From NCBI GenBank assembly GCA_027623585.1, contig JAQBVK010000184.1:1-5220 (forward strand): DNA of 5,220 nt. Direction: 5' to 3'. This document shows, one piece after another, positions 1 through 5,220 of this stretch; position 1 is the first letter of the stretch; each line of letters begins with the position of its first letter. The translations under genes were made by a program, and so were the position numbers. Below the pieces are notes generated by a model. That model was not told the origin of the DNA and made no database searches. It worked only from the letters and a program-made list of their open reading frames with translations. This DNA is from Planctomycetota bacterium. GTDB lineage: Bacteria > Planctomycetota > UBA1135.

Positions 1-112
1 TATCAATAGGCGCAGGTTCCGGCTCCTTGACCCCGGCCGCGAATCCACGCGCCGGAACGAAAGCACTTATTCAGCGCTGCCTTAGGGCGCGTTTCGCCGC
101 CACGCGGCGGAA
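1..112. other. Intergenic stretch downstream of the FG-GAP gene
   Basis: No supportable gene lies here. Just past the TGA of the minus-strand FG-GAP gene there is a small GC hairpin at 97-110 (CCGCC, 4-nt loop, GGCGG), and the 6-mer GCGCTG at 74-79 is mirrored by CAGCGC at 114-119 across the stop codon. Neither is followed by a T-run, so a terminator is possible but weak. The left end could hold the first codons of another minus-strand gene (a GTG at 48-46 opens 16 codons to the edge), which cannot be judged from so little. Confidence 0.5.
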
Positions 113-2578
113 TCAGCGCAGTTCAGGAGCGAGCGGGATCGGGGCGAGCGGCAGTTCCGTCCAGGTCCCACCCTCGCTGACCTCGAGGAGGCGATCCATG
201 GGAAGGCCAGTCAGCACCTCGGTGCGCTCCGCCAGGCTGCCGGCGCGCGGCCATCGGATTTCGAGGCGCTCGAGCCGCGTCGCCCTGCCCAGGCCGAGTT
301 CGAGGTCCAAGGAGTTCGCGCCGAAGGAGGCCCCGCTTCCCGCATGCGCGTAGATCGTGCGCTCGATGCCGCCTTCGAGGAGCACCGCCTTCACCACCGC
401 GCCGACACCGAAGCGGTTCGAGCGCTCTCCGCGCAGGCGAAGCGTGAGCCAATGGATTCCGGGTGCGAGACCGTCGTTGCGGAAGAGGCCGTTGTAGTAA
501 CGGTCGTCGACGTACCAACCGCCCAGTTGCGACCAGAGATCGAGATCTCCGTCGCCGTCCACGTCGCCGAACGCGACGCCGTGGCCTTTCTGAAGGTGGC
601 CAAGTCCGCTCGCCACGGTGGCGTCCGCGACGCGTTCGCCGCCGACGTTGCGCATCATCATGTTCGGCACCAGCATTTCGAAGGCCGGCGCGCCGGTGGC
701 GAGATAGAAATCCATCCAGCCGTCGGCATCCACGTCGCCGATGTTCGCACCCATCACCGAAATCGTGCCGAGGAGGCCGGCTTCCTCGGTGACGTCGCGG
801 AATCCGCCGTCGCCGTCATTGATCCACAGTTTGCAGGTCTCTTCGATCGCGGGTTCGCCGTACAAGGAAGTCGCGGCTCCATCCACGCTGCCGCCGGTGC
901 CGCCGAGCGGGTAGGACGCAGAAAAGATGTCGAGCCAACCGTCATTGTTGAAGTCGAAGAACCAGGACTGGAAGGAGCGCTGGCGTTTCGGGTCCGGCGT
1001 CTGATTCGCGACGCCCAGCGCTTCCGCGACGTCCTCAAAGCTGCCGTCGCCGCGGTTGCGGTAAAGACGATTGAGTTCCCCGAAGTTCGAGACGTAGAGG
1101 TCGAAGTCGCCGTCGTTGTCGTAGTCGCCCCAGCAGACGCCGCGCGCATAGCGCAGGTTCTCGACGCCCGCTTGCTTCGCGACGTCGGTGAACTTGCCGC
1201 TGCCGTCGTTCTGCAGCAACTGGCTCGGCGCGTAGTTGCCGCGACCGACGCGCTCATTGCCGACGTAGAGGTCCAGGTCGCCGTCGAGGTCGTAATCGCA
1301 CCACGCGGCGACCAGGCAGGGCCACGCCGGCGCTCCGATGCCGCTCGCCATCGACACGTCTTCGAAACTGCCATCGCCGCGATTGCGCAGGAGCAGGTTC
1401 GGAATGCGTCCCTCTTCGCCCAGCCAGGCGCCGCGGGTGATCAGAATGTCGAGATCGCCATCGTTGTCCACGTCGGCCTGCGAACAGCTCAGACCGCCGG
1501 TGATGCCGGTGAGGCCTGCGGTCTCGGTGGCGTCGGTGAAGCGGCCATCGCCTTCATTCCGGTAATAGATGCAGTTGGTGTCTTGGCGCAGGCAAGTCGC
1601 GAACAGGTCGAGATCGCCGTCGCCGTCGAAATCGTCCATGATCGCGCCGCCCGCGACGCTGTCGTGACCGACGCCGACTGCGTAGGCGACGTTGGTGAAG
1701 TGCGGCATTGCGTGCGCTCCGTCCGCCGGCGGCAGCGGCAGCCGATACGCTTCGTCAACGCCGTTCGGCCAGGTTCCCGCCGCCATGTGCGCGACGTTGT
1801 AGAGGTAGCGCACGCCAGGATTGGCGGGATCTTCCTTCAAGTACTCGAGGCACCAGCGCTGCGCGTCGAGCGCGTGTTGCGGCAGCGACCAGAGCCCGCC
1901 GCCGCGCAACGGATAGATGCACGCATCTTGGTTGAGCTGCTTGATGCAGTTATCTCGCTCACCGGCGCGCAGATTGGCCGTGATCAACCAGCGCAATACC
2001 TCCCTGCGCTTCTTTGAATAAGCGAGCTTGCTGCCCCGTTCGATTTCTTCACGGTTGCTCTCCACCGAAGCGAGCGCCTTCTCGAAGTAGGTGATCGCTG
2101 GCGTCGTGTTGCCGACGCGCAGGTGGTAGTCGCCCATGCGAATGAACACCGTGTTGGCGAGCCGCTTCTGGGCGGGACGCGCTTCCAGCCAGGCTGCAAA
2201 CTCGTCGGACCAGGCCAGATACTCCGGCGGCGCGAGGAAGAGTTCGGAGCCGTTGCGCCAGTAGGAGAGCCGGTGCAAGGAATTGAAGGCGACCGTCGGA
2301 TAGATCTGCGGGAAGCGCAGCACGGCCGAGCCGACGGCGACCGCCAACGCAGCCGCCACGAACCACGGGCGACGCAACTTTGGAGTGACCGCGGCTGCGA
2401 GGGCCGCGCCGCCCAGCGCGAGCGAGCCGGCCTGCGCCGCCACGAACCAAGTCCACGGCCGCGGCGGGAACGGCACGTCGTTGAACCAGTCGAGCGCGCG
2501 GAACAGAGTGCTGAGCTGGATCCAACCGGCACCGATCAAGCCGGCTCCGATCGCGAGGAGCAGGATGCGCTTGCCCAT
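113..2578 (-). CDS. Membrane-anchored FG-GAP/VCBS repeat protein with C-terminal ASPIC/UnbV-type domain (CRTAC1-like)
   Basis: This 821-residue protein probably sits in the cytoplasmic membrane with a large exported part. The N-terminus (MGKR, then hydrophobic stretches at about 5-23, 45-64 and 71-88) looks like three membrane helices. Residues about 140-260 are helical and TPR-like (RMGDYHLRVGNTTPAITYFEKAL). Seven calcium-loop repeats of the DxDxDGxxD type follow, starting near residues 316, 369, 428, 485, 542, 615 and 672 (e.g. DFDGDGDLD, DYDNDGDFD); the fifth has Asn at one Asp position (DFNNDGWLD). Such repeats build a beta-propeller in FG-GAP/VCBS proteins. Residues about 720-790 resemble the ASPIC/UnbV domain (GSGASFGANS, LGLGRATRLERLEIRWPRAG). 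The start at 2578 is preferred because the open frame upstream (to 2698) would run through the divergent gene and lacks membrane-protein character. The substrate or partner is unknown; binding or adhesion is a family-level guess. It is transcribed divergently from the AI-2E gene, 42 bp away. Confidence 0.93.
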   Translation of the reverse strand: MGKRILLLAIGAGLIGAGWIQLSTLFRALDWFNDVPFPPRPWTWFVAAQAGSLALGGAALAAAVTPKLRRPWFVAAALAVAVGSAVLRFPQIYPTVAFNSLHRLSYWRNGSELFLAPPEYLAWSDEFAAWLEARPAQKRLANTVFIRMGDYHLRVGNTTPAITYFEKALASVESNREEIERGSKLAYSKKRREVLRWLITANLRAGERDNCIKQLNQDACIYPLRGGGLWSLPQHALDAQRWCLEYLKEDPANPGVRYLYNVAHMAAGTWPNGVDEAYRLPLPPADGAHAMPHFTNVAYAVGVGHDSVAGGAIMDDFDGDGDLDLFATCLRQDTNCIYYRNEGDGRFTDATETAGLTGITGGLSCSQADVDNDGDLDILITRGAWLGEEGRIPNLLLRNRGDGSFEDVSMASGIGAPAWPCLVAAWCDYDLDGDLDLYVGNERVGRGNYAPSQLLQNDGSGKFTDVAKQAGVENLRYARGVCWGDYDNDGDFDLYVSNFGELNRLYRNRGDGSFEDVAEALGVANQTPDPKRQRSFQSWFFDFNNDGWLDIFSASYPLGGTGGSVDGAATSLYGEPAIEETCKLWINDGDGGFRDVTEEAGLLGTISVMGANIGDVDADGWMDFYLATGAPAFEMLVPNMMMRNVGGERVADATVASGLGHLQKGHGVAFGDVDGDGDLDLWSQLGGWYVDDRYYNGLFRNDGLAPGIHWLTLRLRGERSNRFGVGAVVKAVLLEGGIERTIYAHAGSGASFGANSLDLELGLGRATRLERLEIRWPRAGSLAERTEVLTGLPMDRLLEVSEGGTWTELPLAPIPLAPELR

Positions 2579-2588
2579 GACGAGCGAG

Positions 2589-2618
2589 ATTCTATCCCGC
2601 GCCGTTGTAGGCTGTCTG
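2589..2618 (-). promoter_or_regulatory. Candidate sigma70-type promoter for the FG-GAP gene
   Basis: On the minus strand CAGACA (2618-2613; four of six bases match TTGACA) and TAGAAT (2594-2589; five of six match TATAAT) are 18 bp apart. Transcription would start around 2582, only a few bases before the ATG at 2578, so the mRNA would be nearly leaderless. No Shine-Dalgarno sequence is visible before that ATG, which fits. The -35 part lies directly in front of the GTG of the divergent gene. Confidence 0.4.
2608..2613 (+). promoter_or_regulatory. Possible -10 element for a leaderless AI-2E-family transcript
   Basis: TAGGCT ends 7 nt before the GTG start at 2621. A TANNNT box at this distance is the arrangement seen for leaderless transcripts in several GC-rich bacteria. 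No -35 match and no Shine-Dalgarno sequence are visible. A six-base match is weak evidence by itself. Confidence 0.22.
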
Positions 2619-2620
2619 CG

Positions 2621-3733
2621 GTGACTGCAACGCCGCCGCGTTCCACGGTCTTCCTGCTTGGCGTCATTGCCACTGTGCTGGTCGGCTGGGTGCTCCACGT
2701 CGGCGCTTCGATCCTGTTGCCGTTGGTGTTCGCGTTCCTGCTCTCAGGAATGGTCGCGCCGATCGTGCGCCGCGCAGCGCGCTGGAGGATTCCGCCGGCG
2801 GTGACCGTTGTGTTCTTGCTGGCGGCGCTTTTCTATCTGATTGCCAACCTCGGCCTCACCTTGCGCGACAGTCTTACCGAGTTTCTCGGCGTTGCGAAGA
2901 GCGGAGCCGCCCAAGAAGGTGCGCGCATGGACTGGCCGGTGATCGTCGCGACCATCGAGCAGCGTTTCCGCGAATCCGCAATGCCTGAGACGCTGACCAG
3001 AATGCTGGTCGAGGGCCTCAAACAGCTCGACGTTGGGGCGCTGGCGCGCGGCGGCGTCATCGGCGGTCTCGGCTTCACGCGCGACCTCGTGATCGTGATG
3101 ATCTACATGATCTTCATCTTCGCGGAGGCGCGCTTGTTCCAGCGCAAGATCTTCGCGATCGCCGGCGAGCGGCGAGACGACGCGCGCCGCGTCCTGGAGC
3201 ACGTCGCGTGGGGCATTCAGCGCTACTTGCTGGTCAAGACCTTCATCTCGCTGCTGACCGGCGGCCTTTGCTATCTGCTGCTCAAGGTCCTCGACGTTCC
3301 CTATGCCGCGCTGCTCGGCCTGCTCACCTTCCTGCTGAACTTCATTCCGACCTTCGGCAGCATCATCGCGGGCATGCTCGCCACCTTGGTGGCACTTGCG
3401 GCCGGCGACACTTGGATGCCAGCCCTCGGCACCATGCTCGGATACAGCGTGGTGAACGTCTTCCTCGGAAACTTCCTCGATCCGCGCATCCTCGGCCGCG
3501 AGTTGAACCTGTCGCCGCTGGTGATCGTGGTCTCCGTGGTGGTGTGGGCGGGGACTTGGGGCATCGCCGGCGCTTTCTTGGCCGTGCCGATCACCTCCGC
3601 CTTGCAAGTGATCCTGCTCTCCTTCGAGCGCACGCGTCCGATTGCGGTGCTGCTCTCAGGATCGCCGCCGCGGCAACGCGCGGCCGCCGACGTCGCGGAA
3701 CCGGAGTTCGGCGTCGAAGGCGACGAACTGTGA
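2621..3733 (+). CDS. AI-2E family transporter (PerM-like polytopic membrane protein)
   Basis: This 370-residue inner-membrane protein has the usual length and layout of the AI-2E/PerM family. Hydrophobic segments at about 9-28, 29-45 and 60-80 come first, then a polar stretch (about 91-150) of the kind that precedes the central helices. Further segments follow at about 152-170, 205-222, 228-260, 266-285 and 298-335. Family hallmarks are NFIPTFGSIIA (240-250) and the C-terminal block from DPRILGRELNLSPL (287-300) through WGIAGAFLAVPI (313-324). The tail from about 345 is polar and Ala/Arg/Glu-rich. Members export or exchange small solutes or ions; autoinducer-2 export is shown for only a few, so the substrate here is unknown. 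The GTG at 2621 is chosen because it is the only plausible start just before the first helix and the frame upstream lies inside the divergent gene. It ends in TGA, 53 bp from the convergent selenoprotein stop. Confidence 0.92.
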   Translation: MTATPPRSTVFLLGVIATVLVGWVLHVGASILLPLVFAFLLSGMVAPIVRRAARWRIPPAVTVVFLLAALFYLIANLGLTLRDSLTEFLGVAKSGAAQEGARMDWPVIVATIEQRFRESAMPETLTRMLVEGLKQLDVGALARGGVIGGLGFTRDLVIVMIYMIFIFAEARLFQRKIFAIAGERRDDARRVLEHVAWGIQRYLLVKTFISLLTGGLCYLLLKVLDVPYAALLGLLTFLLNFIPTFGSIIAGMLATLVALAAGDTWMPALGTMLGYSVVNVFLGNFLDPRILGRELNLSPLVIVVSVVVWAGTWGIAGAFLAVPITSALQVILLSFERTRPIAVLLSGSPPRQRAAADVAEPEFGVEGDEL

Positions 3734-3735
3734 AT

Positions 3736-3766
3736 AAAAAAAGGGACCGTCCACGTGGACGGTCCC
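3736..3766 (-). terminator. Strong intrinsic terminator of the selenoprotein gene
   Basis: Positions 3743-3766 form a perfect 24-base palindrome (GGGACCGTCCAC followed by its complement). On the minus strand it is followed at once by seven T's (3742-3736). Orientation, hairpin strength and T-run mark it as a rho-independent terminator for the minus-strand gene that ends at 3787. On the plus strand the same hairpin begins 10 nt after the AI-2E stop but is followed by TCGGTGTG rather than a T-run. It may therefore stop plus-strand transcription less well, though it should still protect that mRNA's 3' end. This single clean terminator, only after the TAG, supports one transcript covering the whole recoded frame. 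Confidence 0.9.
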
Positions 3767-3786
3767 TCGGTGTGAACGCGGATAGC

Positions 3787-4587
3787 CTAGGCTGCCGGTT
3801 CCGCCGGAACGACGACCGGGAAGAGGCTCGCGCTCTGATTCTTGCGCAGGACGGCGCGAATCGCCGCTTCGTTCACTGCGGCGTTGGTCTTGAGGCCCAC
3901 CACCACGTGCTCGTCGGTGACGTAGACGTCGTGGACACCTTCGACTTTCAGCAAGGCCGCACGGACCTTGTCAGAACTGTTCGCTCACGTGGAAGGCTTC
4001 GAAAACTCGAAGCGCAGATCGCGTTGGGCTTTCTGGCGCGTCACCTTATCGGCAGTCGCGACCTTGAGACCCTTCTTCTGCACCGCTTTCTCGACTGCTT
4101 CCTTGTCGAGCTCAGCCTTCTCGCTCATCGTGAAGGTGCCGACCCGTCCGCACTGGCGGAGTTGAGCCACGTTCTGCGCCGACTGGAATGCCGCACGGGC
4201 ACTCGCTTGAGCACGTCACGAGCCACCGCTGACCGTCACCACCCACACCGTCTCAGCAGCCCACGCGGGGATGTCGAGCGATTTGGGAGTGAGGCCGGCA
4301 GCTTTCGCCGCAGCGTGCGCGGCATCGGCATCGAGTTGGATGCCAGCGGCGGTCGACAGCGCGACCTGACCGGTGCTCGTATCCACGGTCACTGCAGAGA
4401 CAGTGGGAACCTTGGCGAATTGAGCCTGAACCTTCGCCGCGTTGGCGGCGGTCAGTCCATCCAGATGCAAGACGAAAGCGCCTTGCTCCGGGGAAGTCTT
4501 GGCGTCTGCGACAGATTGCGCGGAAGCAGGTGCTGTGAGCAGCACCGCCACCAGGCCGAGCGAGAGGAGGGAAGCGGTCTTGATCAT
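3787..4587 (-). CDS. Exported triple-HMA-like repeat selenoprotein with two in-frame UGA (Sec) codons
   Basis: Read with TGA as selenocysteine at codons 124 and 201, the frame from ATG 4587 to TAG 3789-3787 encodes 266 residues. Residues 1-23 are a classic signal peptide (MIK, hydrophobic core, cleavage after ASA). Three repeats of about 77 residues follow, each with a beta-alpha-beta-beta-alpha-beta pattern like HMA domains. They have GLT-A47, GGS-U124 and PST-U201 where HMA domains have GMT-C. In repeat 3, U-A-N-S aligns with C-x-x-C and the rest follows the family well (KVRAALLKVEGVHDVYV). Cys146 is the only cysteine. Each UGA has a SECIS-like hairpin at the correct distance. TGA ends both upstream-window genes, so general code reassignment is unlikely. 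HMA proteins bind or pass on soft metals; metal or metalloid binding, or redox work outside the cytoplasm, is inferred. A weak -10 (TAAACT, 4608-4603) lies 15 nt before the ATG. The alternatives are a 123-residue protein followed by decayed sequence, or two nonsense mutations. The hairpins and repeat spacing argue strongly against both. Confidence 0.86.
3952..3970 (-). promoter_or_regulatory. SECIS-like hairpin for UGA201
   Basis: The RNA CAAGGUC-CGUGC-GGCCUUG has a 7-bp stem (one G-U pair) and the same CGUGC loop as the first hairpin, starting 22 nt after the UGA. Stem length, loop size, loop sequence and spacing all match the first element, while the outer stem bases differ but still pair (GAG/UUC versus CAA/UUG). 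Such paired changes between the two copies suggest selection on the structure. Confidence 0.82.
3985..3987 (-). other. Recoded UGA codon, predicted Sec201
   Basis: The TGA at codon 201 lies in F-S-K-P-S-T-U-A-N-S-S, exactly 77 codons after the first UGA and at the equivalent place in repeat 3. In an HMA alignment it replaces the first Cys of CxxC, with Ser204 at the second Cys position. After it the frame runs 65 further codons to a TAG that is immediately followed by the terminator. Confidence 0.83.
4186..4204 (-). promoter_or_regulatory. SECIS-like hairpin for UGA124
   Basis: The RNA GAGUGCC-CGUGC-GGCAUUC folds into a 7-bp stem (one G-U pair) with a 5-nt loop. The loop begins 19 nt after the UGA and its second base is G. 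These values fit the bacterial SECIS model: a coding-region hairpin, apical loop about 16-37 nt downstream, and a G among the first two loop bases for SelB recognition. The hairpin is translated as part of A-S-A-R-A-A-F. Confidence 0.8.
4216..4218 (-). other. Recoded UGA codon, predicted Sec124
   Basis: The TGA at codon 124 sits in V-S-G-G-S-U-R-A-Q, directly after the first beta strand of repeat 2, where an HMA domain has the first metal-binding Cys. The frame continues 76 codons to the next TGA with residues clearly similar to the flanking repeats. If selenocysteine were not inserted, the product would be a 123-residue protein ending just inside repeat 2. Confidence 0.82.
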
Positions 4588-4717
4588 GATCGTGCGTCGT
4601 CCAGTTTAGCGGACAGTTCCAAGGGGAACCCCGCCGGGAGGCCTACGTTCTGCAGGCTTTTGTGCTGGCCGAGTCTCGGTCGGGCGCCGCGATGGACTAG
4701 GATTCCCGGCCTGAAGC
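4588..4717. other. Divergent intergenic region between the selenoprotein gene and nagB
   Basis: This 130-bp gap must hold both promoters. Toward the selenoprotein gene there is TAAACT (4608-4603, minus), and toward nagB there is TAGGAT (4698-4703, plus), 14-17 nt before the candidate starts. Neither has a clear -35 partner. A small inverted repeat GGGG-AA-CCCC lies at 4623-4632, too short to call an operator. No RNA gene or riboswitch is recognised. Confidence 0.45.
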
Positions 4718-4720
4718 GTG

Positions 4721-5220
4721 ATGAGCAGGCTCTCCCACACGGCGCAGTTGCGCGTCTTCGCTGATGCGGAGGCGGCGAGTTGCGCCCTGGCAGAGGAGAC
4801 GGCCACCGAGATTCGGAGGGCGGGGCACGGGGGATGGGTCGTCGGTCTGCCCACGGGCAACACTCCTCTAGCCTTGTATCAAGCCTGGATACGGCTCCAT
4901 CGGGAGGCGGCCCTGTCCTTTGCGGCCGTACGCAGCTTCAACTTGGACGAGTTTTGGCCCGCTCCGCACGGCGCCTCCTTTGCGGACTTCATGGAGGAGA
5001 GTCTGTTCGCTCAGGTGGACCTTCCGCCAGCGCAGCGGAATCTTCTGGATGGGAGGGTTTCCGCGGTCGACGTCGCGGCGGAGTGCGCGCGGTTCGAGGC
5101 TGCGATTCGGGCCGCGGGTGGCCTGGATCTCCAGATCCTGGGGCTCGGCCACAACGGTCACATCGGCTTCAACGAACCGGGCTCGCCGCCGGAGTCACGC
5201 ACCCGCAAAGTGCCTCTGGC
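4721..5220 (+). CDS. nagB: Glucosamine-6-phosphate deaminase, N-terminal part (cut by window edge)
   Basis: The enzyme converts glucosamine 6-phosphate to fructose 6-phosphate and ammonia in the cytoplasm, feeding amino sugars from chitin or cell wall into glycolysis. The 166 visible residues are about two thirds of the usual length. They contain the sugar-phosphate loop GLPTGNTP (42-49), SFNLDEF (72-78; Asp76 corresponds to the general-base Asp72 of the E. coli enzyme) and the active-site block GLGHNGHIGFNEP (141-153) with His147 and Glu152. The E. coli enzyme has Asp141 where this one has Asn145. From memory, Asn also occurs here in monomeric Firmicutes-type NagB, so activity is still expected. 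ATG 4721 is preceded by an in-frame GTG (4718), which could equally be used; a GAAG at 4713-4716 is the only Shine-Dalgarno-like sequence. It is divergent from the selenoprotein gene. A 6-phosphogluconolactonase-like relative is less likely given the GHNGHIGFNEP motif. Confidence 0.93.
   Translation, partial: MSRLSHTAQLRVFADAEAASCALAEETATEIRRAGHGGWVVGLPTGNTPLALYQAWIRLHREAALSFAAVRSFNLDEFWPAPHGASFADFMEESLFAQVDLPPAQRNLLDGRVSAVDVAAECARFEAAIRAAGGLDLQILGLGHNGHIGFNEPGSPPESRTRKVPL

Noticed and set aside
1..48. Start of a further minus-strand gene (GTG at 48-46, M-D-S-R-P-G-S-R...)
   Set aside because: Only 16 codons are visible, with no recognisable motif or ribosome binding site.
97..110. Hairpin after the FG-GAP stop as an intrinsic terminator
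   Set aside because: The stem is only 5 bp and no T-run follows on the minus strand.
344..2017. 557-codon open frame on the plus strand antisense to the FG-GAP gene
   Set aside because: Its Val/Ala/Glu-rich, repetitive translation mirrors the GAC/GGC-rich calcium-loop codons on the other strand. There is no domain, start signal or room for it.
2579..2698. Upstream extension of the FG-GAP gene to an ATG at 2698
   Set aside because: The 40 extra residues are polar and Arg-rich, precede the natural MGKR membrane start, and lie inside the AI-2E coding sequence.
3985..4170. Independent 61-codon gene starting at a GTG at 4170
   Set aside because: It is simply the middle of the recoded frame. It has no start signal of its own, and its sequence is the second half of HMA repeat 2 leading into repeat 3.
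4415..4437. Hairpin-like GCGAA...UUCGC after Ala47 in repeat 1, a possible relic of a SECIS
   Set aside because: Only a 5-bp stem with a 13-nt loop, and the codon is GCC, not TGA. It could easily be chance in GC-rich DNA.
3787..4587. Pseudogene or sequencing-error reading of the two TGA codons
   Set aside because: Both are TGA and not TAG or TAA, both lie at the same loop of the repeat, no frameshift is present, and both have matching SECIS-like hairpins. A pseudogene would not be expected to show this.
3208..4764. 518-codon plus-strand frame crossing the AI-2E gene end, the terminator and the selenoprotein gene
   Set aside because: Its translation is Arg/His-rich and shadow-like, it runs through a strong hairpin, and it overlaps two well-supported genes.

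Overview
The window is GC-rich (by eye well above 60%) bacterial DNA, densely packed with four protein-coding genes. A long membrane-anchored protein with seven FG-GAP/VCBS calcium-loop repeats and a C-terminal ASPIC/UnbV-type domain suggests a Planctomycetota-, Acidobacteriota- or Myxococcota-like organism. That is an inference: no rRNA or other phylogenetic marker is present. UGA is an ordinary stop codon here, since it ends both the FG-GAP gene and the AI-2E-family gene.

Layout. A short gap (1-112) is followed by the FG-GAP/ASPIC gene on the minus strand (113-2578). A 42-bp divergent gap carries overlapping promoter-like signals. An AI-2E/PerM-family membrane protein on the plus strand follows (2621-3733, GTG start). 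A strong hairpin with a T-run on the minus strand (3736-3766) then separates it from a convergent minus-strand gene (3787-4587). A 130-bp divergent gap leads to the 5' part of a glucosamine-6-phosphate deaminase gene (nagB) on the plus strand, which runs off the right edge.

The main discovery is the gene at 3787-4587. Conventional calling would stop it at a TGA after 123 codons and leave apparently non-coding sequence or unrelated short ORFs downstream. The same frame continues through two TGA codons to a TAG, giving a 266-residue exported protein made of three HMA-like (ferredoxin-fold heavy-metal-associated) repeats. Both TGAs fall where the metal-binding loop of an HMA domain has its first cysteine, and the equivalent residues of the three repeats are exactly 77 apart (Ala47, UGA124, UGA201). 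Each TGA is followed at the right distance by a 7-bp stem with the same 5-nt loop, CGUGC, whose second base is G. This matches the bacterial SECIS model. The best reading is a periplasmic or exported double-selenocysteine protein with no CxxC motif and only one cysteine.

The other genes look like ordinary house-keeping or envelope functions. No operon joins them: the four genes alternate in strand, so each probably has its own promoter. The selenocysteine machinery (selA, selB, selC, selD) is not in the window and must be sought elsewhere in the genome.
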